Positions 7,399 through 14,633 of a stretch of 64,000 nt of DNA are shown here, piece after piece. Under the pieces are notes generated by a model, which was not told the origin of the DNA, did no database searches, and was given only the letters and a program-made list of their open reading frames with translations. The position numbers were made by a program, and so were the translations under genes. Numbering within the stretch: position 1 is the first letter of the stretch; each line of letters starts with the position of its first letter. Source of the DNA: Leptospira kemamanensis (lineage in GTDB: Bacteria > Spirochaetota > Leptospiria > Leptospirales > Leptospiraceae); NCBI RefSeq assembly GCF_004769665.1, contig NZ_RQGG01000051.1, positions 1-64,000 of the forward strand, written 5' to 3'.

Positions 7399-9900
7399 TC
7401 AATTTTCTTTGGATGATGCAATAAAAATGGAATTGGTAGAATTGATGGTTTTGGAGTAATTCTGATCTTTTTCAAAAGTGAAAGGTAAAAAAGTTTCTTC
7501 GCTTATTAGTATTTCAAAGTTTTTGAAACTAGAGATTCCAATCCAAATTTCTTTGAACGATTTAACTAAAAGGTTTCTGTAGTATTTTTGATCGTATTTT
7601 GGCGTTAGGTTGGTGAATCTAGAGTCTATTCCTCTACAATTCGATAAACTATCCATCATTTTGTCTCCAAAACGTGCTAAAAATTCCTGTTTTTCTGCAG
7701 TGTTTGGGGAAATCTGTTTGGGGTGTGAATTCTTGTGTAGTGATTGATTTATTTTTTTTTCCATACGTTCGATGGTAAGGTATCGGTTTCCTTTTTTATC
7801 TGATTTTTGGTTTAATACGATGTATTTGATTTTTTCGCCGGCTTGGACGCGGACTCCCATATCCATTAGGTCTTTGACTGCTATGGTGCTAGGTGCATCC
7901 ACTGTGTAATCTTCTGGTTCTTTGGATGTTGATTTTTGGATGACAAGGTCTTTCCAGTGAAGATTGCCTAGAACGAGTTTTTTGTCATAGGAATAGAATA
8001 GGTTGATGATTTCGTTTTCTTTAGATTGCATTTCTTTGATTGTTTTGAATCGGCACATCCATTCGATCATTTGGTTTTGTGCGTCACGAATGAGTTTGGG
8101 AAAATCTTTTCTTCTTGTGATGATACCTCTACCTTTAAAGTTTCCATCAGTGAATCTTCCCATATAACGATTGGCAACGGGTAATTTTTCATCTTGAGTG
8201 GAGGGTGGAAAACACAACCAAGAATAAATACCTTCTACTTCCATTTTGATTTTAGTGCGTTTTTGAATTTCTAAACAAAGTTGTGTGAGTTCTGTTTTAG
8301 AGATTGGACTATGGTCTTTTTTTTGAATGAAGATACTATCCGTGATTCCATGAACTACTTTGTAATGATATTCTTCTGAGACTTCTTTTGCCGTAATCAG
8401 TTTTTCTCTACCAAATGCTGTAACGGCTTCATGACTTTCTAGTTTGCCAAATTTTGCATTTCGATATCCGAGATATCCAAAGGAGGTGACCAACATCCAC
8501 TTTAAACTAGATTGTTTGGATTGGATGTTGATTGAGTTTGGGTGGTGATTTTTTTTTTGGTCTTTGTAATGATTCCGTCTTTGGACGATATGTGCCAGTG
8601 CTTCTGAAACAATTCCTTTTCGTTTGGAACAAATTCTATAACCGAGGGAAGGGACTTTTTCTATATGAACTTCGTTTTCGCAACACAAACAATTGATGGT
8701 TTCTGGTGAAATATTATGTGTTACCATAATACTAGGATACATTTGAGAAAAATCAAGTTGAGCAACATTTTCTAATACAAAACCGTTTTGTATATCTGCT
8801 TGGAAAACAAGGCCTCCTTTGTCAGCATTAAGTAATTGTAAGGCGGTTTTTTCGGATTCTAAGGCACTTTTTTGCCAAGGAACTAAGTAGTTCATTCGAA
8901 GAGCGACATCTACTTCGATGTAAGTGAGTGCCTTTCCTGTGGAGGCACGTGCCATTTTTTGAACGGGTAATCGAGAGATGCGAGAAAGTTCAATGATACC
9001 GATGAGTTCTGCTTCTTTGTATACAAAACTATTGCGAGAATCAATATGCCACCTGCCGAATAGGGGATAAGAGGGTGCCCTGTATACAATGGTTCCATAG
9101 GTGTTAAAACTTGTTCCTTGGGTTTGGATGGATCTTCTGATTAAACTTGTTTTGTCTCTATCGAATTCTGTTGTTAGGTGATTTTCTTGTGCGGTTTTAA
9201 ATAGGTGTGGGAATATCACCTGGTCTCCAAAAGAAGACAAAACAATGTCTGGATTGTGTTTGAGAAAAATTTGGTTTAGATTCTGGATGAGAGAGATTCC
9301 ATTCTTAGTTGGGATTTCGTAAGTTTTTTCCGTTGTTTCGACGATCAGTGTATTTTCCGAAAAAGGATGCCTGTGGCTTTTTTCTAAATAAAGGGAAATG
9401 GCGCGTAACTCTGGGATTTCATAGTCCAACTCATTGATATCGGTGAGAGACTTTATGGTTTTGATTTGATTTAATTTGTTTTTGGAAACTTCATATTCGA
9501 TTGTAAGATATGCAAGTGGATAGATGTTTTTTTCTACCATATAACCGGTTGTGATTTCGATATCAGAATGATAGATGTCGTATTTACCATATAAATTAAA
9601 AAGTTTGTTTGTGATTTTGGGTAGAAGTTGTGGTTTTGAAATGACAAGTTTCAGAACAGGGATATTTTTGTTTTGGTAAAATAATCTTTTTTCGGTAAAG
9701 GTTGGTATTTCAGCTAACGCATCTAATTCATAAAATCGTTTTACTAGTTTTTTGAGAATGTTTGGGGAAGCATTGGCATAAATGATCGGAAAATACTCGT
9801 CAACAAAAAGTTTGAGTTCACCTGACTCTGATTTGATCCAAAGATAAATTTTTTGTTCGGAATGGTAGATATCAAACAAATACCCTTTATAGATTTCCAT
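7399..9900 (-). CDS. Family B DNA polymerase (PolB-like) with altered motifs
   Basis: An 833-residue protein. Polymerase motif A is LDFSQMYPSIM (about residue 385), motif B is KWMLVTSFGYLGYRN (about 470) and motif C is HGITDSIF (about 520). In motif C the usual DTD reads ITD, so the first Asp is replaced while the second, catalytic one is kept. In the exonuclease domain the expected DIE reads YLE (ELRAISLYLE, about 165), and the NxxxFD motif reads GDQVIF (about 225). Proofreading is therefore probably lost. Polymerase activity is likely but could be weak or specialised. It is the last gene of a three-gene minus-strand cluster with a RecA-like protein, suggesting repair or translesion synthesis (inference). 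Confidence 0.85.
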   Translation of the reverse strand: MEIYKGYLFDIYHSEQKIYLWIKSESGELKLFVDEYFPIIYANASPNILKKLVKRFYELDALAEIPTFTEKRLFYQNKNIPVLKLVISKPQLLPKITNKLFNLYGKYDIYHSDIEITTGYMVEKNIYPLAYLTIEYEVSKNKLNQIKTIKSLTDINELDYEIPELRAISLYLEKSHRHPFSENTLIVETTEKTYEIPTKNGISLIQNLNQIFLKHNPDIVLSSFGDQVIFPHLFKTAQENHLTTEFDRDKTSLIRRSIQTQGTSFNTYGTIVYRAPSYPLFGRWHIDSRNSFVYKEAELIGIIELSRISRLPVQKMARASTGKALTYIEVDVALRMNYLVPWQKSALESEKTALQLLNADKGGLVFQADIQNGFVLENVAQLDFSQMYPSIMVTHNISPETINCLCCENEVHIEKVPSLGYRICSKRKGIVSEALAHIVQRRNHYKDQKKNHHPNSINIQSKQSSLKWMLVTSFGYLGYRNAKFGKLESHEAVTAFGREKLITAKEVSEEYHYKVVHGITDSIFIQKKDHSPISKTELTQLCLEIQKRTKIKMEVEGIYSWLCFPPSTQDEKLPVANRYMGRFTDGNFKGRGIITRRKDFPKLIRDAQNQMIEWMCRFKTIKEMQSKENEIINLFYSYDKKLVLGNLHWKDLVIQKSTSKEPEDYTVDAPSTIAVKDLMDMGVRVQAGEKIKYIVLNQKSDKKGNRYLTIERMEKKINQSLHKNSHPKQISPNTAEKQEFLARFGDKMMDSLSNCRGIDSRFTNLTPKYDQKYYRNLLVKSFKEIWIGISSFKNFEILISEETFLPFTFEKDQNYSKTINSTNSIFIASSKEN

Positions 9901-9979
9901 TGTAATTCGTTTGAATTCGTTTATTGTATTGGACCTTATTGGTTAAATCTTCTTTTCATTTTTTAGATTTTTCTTTCCT

Positions 9980-10237
9980 TTATGAATTTGTTTCTGTGGG
10001 AAGTTTTCTTTTTAATTCATTGAGTTCTTTTTTTAATTCAATCATCATTGATAGAAGCATGGAATCGATTGGATAGGGGAGTGAGGCCATCACTCCAGCT
10101 TGGACTTGTAATTTGGCAACACGAATCAGGTCATCGTAAATCTCTTGGTCTGCCTTTCTGAGTGCCCTTCGGAAATCAGACAAATTTTCTTCGATTTGTA
10201 AAATTTGGCGAGAGTAAGGGGAAATGGTTCTGCCCAT
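9980..10237 (-). CDS. Small helical protein between RecA-like and PolB genes
   Basis: An 85-residue protein starting MGRTISPYSRQILQIEENL. The start is set by a GGAGGA ribosome site that overlaps the end and stop (TAA, 10239-10241) of the upstream gene. It is highly charged and helical (FRRALRKADQEIYDDLIRVAKLQ; LLSMMIELKKELNELKRKL), probably with a short C-terminal coiled coil. No family recognised. Tight coupling to the RecA-like gene and position before the polymerase suggest it works with them. Confidence 0.7.
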   Translation of the reverse strand: MGRTISPYSRQILQIEENLSDFRRALRKADQEIYDDLIRVAKLQVQAGVMASLPYPIDSMLLSMMIELKKELNELKRKLPTETNS

Positions 10238-10238
10238 T

Positions 10239-10844
10239 TTATCCTCCAGTAAGGGAAGTTTTTCGAGTGCGGATCCTTGAGAGACCTTTTTCTGTTTTGA
10301 GTTCCCACAAACTTTGGGAAGCACGTAAAAGTTTAGGGAAAAAAAGTCGGAAGTTTTGGTGAGAATAGGTCCAAGATTCTATAATGAGAAGTGGTATGTT
10401 TTGTGTAGGAAATTTTTCGATAAAGTTTAACATTAAATGTAATAAATAAATCCCTTCGTCGGCTTTGACATCTCCATCTAAGAATTGTTTGCAGGGAGCT
10501 AACAAAAAATAGACGGTGTTTTCCCTTTTTTCTTTTAAGATGTTTTGTAAAGCATCTAGGATTTGATACGGGGTAAACGCTCTTTGGATTTGGATTTGTT
10601 CGAGAAAAGGTTCTGGTGCCAAATTTTGTTTTCTGGTTTCTTCTGTGATGGTGAAAGGGTTAAAACGAATGGCGCAGTCCAAATTAAACACCTGAAACCC
10701 AGAACAGACCAGGGCATATTGCCAGTAGTGGGCAAGTTTGTACATCCCCCTTTCTCCTGTAAGAAGTCCCAAGTCCTTTTGGTTCCAGCTTTGTATGGGT
10801 TCGTAGAGATTGGAAGAAGAGTGGTTTTGTTCTGCGAGTTCCAT
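10239..10844 (-). CDS. RecA/RadA-like protein with degraded Walker A
   Basis: A 201-residue protein. LLTGERGMYKLAHYWQYALVCSGFQVFNLDCAIRFNP (about residues 27-63; shown here only as a motif region) follows the RecA pattern of P-loop, helix and a strand carrying an acidic residue. The P-loop reads GERGMYKL: the Lys is kept, but the Gly before it and the Ser/Thr after it are not. The next part (IQIQRAFTPYQILDALQNI) matches the RecA segment before Walker B. Such RecA-fold proteins next to specialised polymerases recall ImuA in the mutasome, but homology to ImuA is not shown. It starts 94 bp from a TTTTATGGGACATAATT repeat. Confidence 0.55.
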   Translation of the reverse strand: MELAEQNHSSSNLYEPIQSWNQKDLGLLTGERGMYKLAHYWQYALVCSGFQVFNLDCAIRFNPFTITEETRKQNLAPEPFLEQIQIQRAFTPYQILDALQNILKEKRENTVYFLLAPCKQFLDGDVKADEGIYLLHLMLNFIEKFPTQNIPLLIIESWTYSHQNFRLFFPKLLRASQSLWELKTEKGLSRIRTRKTSLTGG

Positions 10845-11425
10845 AGGATAACTATATATATGTTTAGCAAAAATATGTAAAGCTAAATTTACTCGGGCTT
10901 ACTTTTTTCACTTCCTGTAAAAAACCAAGTGAATTGGCTTTTATGGGACATAATTTATGAGATCCTTTCTGTCTCAATCCATCAGGTATCAATCTCCAAA
11001 GAAAGACAGGTCGTTGCCTCCTCTTAAAATCGACTCCAATTTCGATCAGGAAACGACTCACTGAAAATAGAACAGAAATTGGATCCGAACGAATCGCTGT
11101 CTTCAGAAAAAGAAAAAGAGCCATCCAATCATCAAGAGAACCAACAAGTAAACAGACAGACAAACAGAAGCACGCACGCACAAGGAAAGGAGGATTCGAA
11201 GAGAAGAGGGAAAGAAAGAGAACCACATGGAAACCTAGAAATACAAAAGAAAAGAATTCACTACGAAGGAATCTATCTAGTTGATCAGATTTAACGATTC
11301 GATGACCCGTGCCGCATAGCAAACGAGAGAAAAATCATTGTTTGGAAAACTTTGATCTCTTGAGATGTGATTTATCGAACATTATAAATGTTTGGATCGG
11401 ATTCATTTGTAGGGGTAAATCGAAA
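10845..11425. other. Long gene-poor interval
   Basis: About 580 bp. The open frames here (plus 11079-11294, minus 10864-11322) are low-complexity, rich in Lys/Glu or Phe/Leu, with no ribosome site or recognisable domain, and are not called. The second copy of TTTTATGGGACATAATT is at 10939-10955. Promoters for the two divergent genes must lie in this stretch, but none is clear enough to mark. Confidence 0.5.
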
Positions 11426-11866
11426 ATGAAATCATTGTTTTTGTATCTTGTGGCAATTTGTTCTTTATTCAGTGTGAGTCTTTTTGCATCTAACAAATCG
11501 ATAGACTGTGGGCGAGCGAAAAAGGGGTTCTTCTATTATGAAGCGTCTCCTGATATGTTTATCATTATTGAAAGAAATACAAACTTTCAAAAACAACATC
11601 GATTGTATGAAACATTTTATAAAGAGGAAAGCATCACTTGGGTGGATTCGTGTTCCTACATTTTAAAAACAACAGAAGTTAAGGATCCATTTCTCGGAAA
11701 TGAAATTGGTGCAGAATCTGAAATTAGAATTTTATCTGTAACCCAAGAATATTATGAGTATAAATCGAAAGAAAATGGGGAATGGAAAGAGGTGGAGAGG
11801 ATTTATTTTCTGAAAGATCTGACAAAGATGATCGAAAAACAAAAGAAATACAACCAAATCGACTAA
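11426..11866 (+). CDS. Exported protein of unknown function
   Basis: A 146-residue protein starting MKSLFLYLVAICSLFSVSLFAS, a clear signal peptide with likely cleavage after LFAS. The mature part has few cysteines (two) and an acidic/aromatic C-terminal half ending in a charged KKYNQID. The frame is open further upstream, but the Met at 11426 is chosen because of the signal peptide and an AGGGG site about 14 bases before it. No domain recognised. A strong terminator hairpin follows. Confidence 0.7.
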   Translation: MKSLFLYLVAICSLFSVSLFASNKSIDCGRAKKGFFYYEASPDMFIIIERNTNFQKQHRLYETFYKEESITWVDSCSYILKTTEVKDPFLGNEIGAESEIRILSVTQEYYEYKSKENGEWKEVERIYFLKDLTKMIEKQKKYNQID

Positions 11867-11879
11867 AAGCAAAGAAATC

Positions 11880-11925
11880 TTCGAACGACCAACACGAACA
11901 ATTGATTGTTAGTTGGTCGTTCGAA
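11880..11925. terminator. Bidirectional terminator hairpin
   Basis: A perfect 14-bp inverted repeat TTCGAACGACCAAC (11880-11893) / GTTGGTCGTTCGAA (11912-11925) with an 18-base loop, placed between two convergent genes (ends at 11866 and 11955). No long T-run follows, so it may act as a bidirectional terminator or block read-through. Confidence 0.7.
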
Positions 11926-11954
11926 ATAAATCATCTAAACTAGATTCGTTATCA

Positions 11955-12332
11955 TTAGAGAGGTGGAACTTCCCCAACCGATTTCACACCTGTGACAAAA
12001 TAACGAGTTTCCGCAAAACAGCTGATAGGAACACCGATGTGTTCTTCATACTCTAAGACAACACGTTTGCCAATAGAACGATTGAGTTCATCAGCAATAG
12101 ATTCGTCACGGACACTGAAATAAAATTTTTCCGTCATGGTTCCTGGCATGGTGACAAGAGCCATTTCCCCTTCCCAAGTTTTACAAACCCAACCTTTTTT
12201 GGAAAGTTTTTGGATGTAACCCGCACGATCCCCTTCGGAATAACTCCACGTAAGAGTAAGCCAAGTATATCCCGCAAAGAGTACTGCGAGTAGAATAAGA
12301 AATAAACTGAAACGAACGATGAATTTACTCAT
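11955..12332 (-). CDS. Small membrane-anchored conserved protein
   Basis: A 125-residue protein with one N-terminal transmembrane segment (IVRFSLFLILLAVLFAGYTW). It then has the conserved SEGDRAGYIQKLSKKGWVCKTWEGEMA pattern seen in a widespread family of small inner-membrane proteins that databases often mislabel as 6-phosphogluconate dehydrogenase. No enzyme motif for that activity is present. The C-terminal domain is predicted to be periplasmic. Function unknown. Confidence 0.75.
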   Translation of the reverse strand: MSKFIVRFSLFLILLAVLFAGYTWLTLTWSYSEGDRAGYIQKLSKKGWVCKTWEGEMALVTMPGTMTEKFYFSVRDESIADELNRSIGKRVVLEYEEHIGVPISCFAETRYFVTGVKSVGEVPPL

Positions 12333-12419
12333 ATAGTATGCAGAAGTTTGCCAAGGAATGAGAAACTTTCAAGACAATATTTGGAAAATCATTCTTTCAA
12401 AGCCCTGAAACAAAAGAGA

Positions 12420-12757
12420 ATTCAGTGGATTCTTTGCGCCAGGGATGCGGCGGGCTTGGTCTGACTTTGGTCAGACGGGAGCGAACGCGGACCCCGGAGT
12501 AGCCCGCTCCTTCTGAAAACGAATGAGTGATTCCTATGGATGGGAGGCGCCATACGGCTTTCCCTCGTGTTAGTTTTCTGTGGAAAGGTGAACTTTTGGA
12601 AGAAAAAAAAGGGGGGTTTGCCAGTTGCGATTGCCAAAAGGATGCGGACGTGGTAGAGGAGAGACATTGGGTGGCGGGTCTAGTTCCCCTCCCTGAATCG
12701 GGCGGGGAGTACCCCGCAAATTCCTTGCCAAACCCCAAGTCCCAAACCAATCTAACA
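12420..12757. other. GC-rich structured intergenic island
   Basis: This stretch is clearly richer in G+C than its surroundings. It holds GTCTGAC (12459-12465) / GTCAGAC (12470-12476) with a TTTG loop, enclosed by GCGGGCT (12450-12456) / AGCCCGC (12501-12507). A second hairpin GCGGGG/CCCCGC (12702-12717, loop AGTA) follows. The open frames here on both strands look like by-products of composition. It may be a structured RNA or a dispersed repeat; no known RNA family was recognised. Confidence 0.5.
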
Positions 12758-12759
12758 CC

Positions 12760-13326
12760 ATGCGTCAGATCTCGTTTTTGCTTTTTTTCGTCTCTTTTTT
12801 GGTGAGTTGTTCCTCTTCGGTTAGTTACCAAAAACCAGAGAATGCCAAACCAACAAAACAATGGGGGGTGATCGAAGTCAAAGAAACGGCAAAAAGTATG
12901 AGCCATTCTCTATCAGTATATTATAAAACAGAATTGAAGAATGGTTATTTGGAATGGAAGGCAATTGAAAATAGCACTTCGGAACATATCGATACCAAAC
13001 TCATTAGCAATGAAATATTAAACCAACTTACCAAGGACAAAGTCCCTTTTGTGGATACAACGATTCGGGGAGATGCAACAAAAGAAATGGCGTTTGGAAA
13101 AACGGGAATGGTTTCGTCTGATTCACGTTTGGCGGTTGGAAAATTCAAATCACCGTCTCATCAAATCAAAGGGGAAATCAATGAAGTTGTGAATTATGAA
13201 TCAGGAAATAAAATTCAATACATCACCGTGACTCTATTTTTGGTGAGTTTGGAAACAAACCAAATTGTTTGGTCGGAACAAACCAATTTTCTAAAAAGAA
13301 GTCGAGTGGAAGGTTATGGTTTTTGA
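12760..13326 (+). CDS. LpoB-like lipoprotein
   Basis: A 188-residue lipoprotein (signal MRQISFLLFFVSFLVSC, lipobox LVSC at Cys17). The region KGEINEVVNYESGNKIQYITVTLFLVSLETNQIVWSEQ follows the pattern of the LpoB/YcfM family (PF13036-type: GxI..., xYYxVxLxLxDxxTxxIVW), whose Escherichia coli member activates PBP1b from the outer membrane. The assignment rests on pattern, not on a search. Its 3' end overlaps the convergent next gene by 13 bp. No good ribosome site is visible before the ATG. Confidence 0.65.
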   Translation: MRQISFLLFFVSFLVSCSSSVSYQKPENAKPTKQWGVIEVKETAKSMSHSLSVYYKTELKNGYLEWKAIENSTSEHIDTKLISNEILNQLTKDKVPFVDTTIRGDATKEMAFGKTGMVSSDSRLAVGKFKSPSHQIKGEINEVVNYESGNKIQYITVTLFLVSLETNQIVWSEQTNFLKRSRVEGYGF

Positions 13327-14600
13327 ACGTCAGGCACAAAACCAAATCGCACTTTGATTTTTCCTATGGCAGGTGTGAGTTTGTAAGTTACTGGACCTTG
13401 TGTGGAAGATAGTTTAGGATCTTTTAGTTTGGTTTTTGATTTTCCAATCCAAACGTATTCAGGAAAAAATCGAACATAACGGTATTCGTTGGAAATATCC
13501 AAATCTTCTTTGATATTGGTTTTGGCATCGTCAATGGACTTTTCTACCAATTCGCTTCCCAATTTGAACCCAGCGATCATCAGCGTAATTCCAATTCCAG
13601 CAAGTTCTTTTGAACTTGCTTCCGCACCCAAATAAACGATTCCAGCACCAAGTGCAACAATACTGGTTCCCACTAACACGGAACCGGTGATTTTTAAGGT
13701 ACCTTTGGTTCCTTCCTTTAAGGCAGTTGCTGAAATCAATTGGAAGTATTTGGAATCTTCAACCAGTTCTGCAATTTCATTGTCTCGGATGAGGTGGCGT
13801 TCATACCATCCTAAAGTTCCTTTTTCTAAGTTTAAGGAAATGGTTTTGTTTCCATCAATGAGTAACAAATTACTTTGATTTCCGGAAGGGCGAAACTTGA
13901 GGTTACGGAGTCCTCGTATAAAGTTTAAGTTTACAGAAGGGTCCATCTCTGGTTCGGCACCTGGTCCACCGTAAACGAAGATGAATTCCCCATCCAATGG
14001 AAATGGTTCCGAAATGGTGGAGCGAATGATAGGTGAGTTTGGTTTTAATTGATTGGCTTTTCGGAAATCGACAAGTGCTTCTTCTCTTGCGCCAGTTGTG
14101 AGCCAAAGACTAGCAAGTAGGAGACGTAAGGTGGGATCATCAAATTGGCCTTCCGCACTCCATTCTCCACTCAGGAGATTTCCAGCATACCTTGCTTGGA
14201 TTTTGGCTTTCTCATATTCTTCCGCTCGGGCATAGTATAGGCCAAGTAAGATGTGTAAGTAGATGATTTCTGCTTCCGATGCATAATAACCATCTTCTGA
14301 TTCTAAATAAAAAAACGATTTGAGAGAACGAGTGGCACTAAACCGAAGCCGTGTTTTACTTTCCTCCGCTAGAGATTCTAAATCACGGTAATTGGTTTCT
14401 CCATTTAAAAATCCGAGATGGGCTTTTTCTAAGATGGAGATAAAACCTTTTCTTTCACTTGTGGGTAAAAGGGAGATCGTTTGGGATAGGTCAGCTGATT
14501 CGTATGATTTACGAGAGGCATCGTAGTCCTGTCTTTTGGCAAGGCTTCCGCATTGGAGAGTGCAACTCACTGCGAGAAGGGCAAAAAAAAGGATACGCAT
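13314..14600 (-). CDS. COG3014-like lipoprotein
   Basis: A 428-residue protein with a signal peptide MRILFFALLAVSCTLQC and a lipidatable Cys. The N-terminal half contains TPR-like helices (EAEIIYLHILLGLYYARAEEYEKAKIQARYA; EEALVDFRKANQLKPNSP). Later there is a glycine-rich hydrophobic segment (about residues 303-345) that may insert in or lie along a membrane. The layout resembles COG3014 proteins, which are often encoded beside LpoB-like lipoproteins. That fits the convergent partner here, though function is unproven. Confidence 0.65.
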   Translation of the reverse strand: MRILFFALLAVSCTLQCGSLAKRQDYDASRKSYESADLSQTISLLPTSERKGFISILEKAHLGFLNGETNYRDLESLAEESKTRLRFSATRSLKSFFYLESEDGYYASEAEIIYLHILLGLYYARAEEYEKAKIQARYAGNLLSGEWSAEGQFDDPTLRLLLASLWLTTGAREEALVDFRKANQLKPNSPIIRSTISEPFPLDGEFIFVYGGPGAEPEMDPSVNLNFIRGLRNLKFRPSGNQSNLLLIDGNKTISLNLEKGTLGWYERHLIRDNEIAELVEDSKYFQLISATALKEGTKGTLKITGSVLVGTSIVALGAGIVYLGAEASSKELAGIGITLMIAGFKLGSELVEKSIDDAKTNIKEDLDISNEYRYVRFFPEYVWIGKSKTKLKDPKLSSTQGPVTYKLTPAIGKIKVRFGFVPDVQKP

Positions 14601-14633
14601 CAGGCATATCCTTTTCTTTCAATTCTCTGTTGT

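Noticed and set aside
7399..9900. Phage or casposon polymerase
   Set aside because: No capsid, terminase, Cas1 or terminal inverted repeats are near, and the coupled genes suggest a chromosomal repair cluster.
10864..11322. Protein-coding gene on the minus strand (152 residues)
   Set aside because: Phe/Leu-rich low-complexity chain, no ribosome site and no known domain; it lies opposite a Lys/Glu-rich plus-strand frame, typical of a composition effect.
12397..12906. Protein-coding gene on the minus strand (169 residues)
   Set aside because: It runs through the GC-rich hairpins and into the LpoB-like gene on the other strand; its composition follows the GC island.
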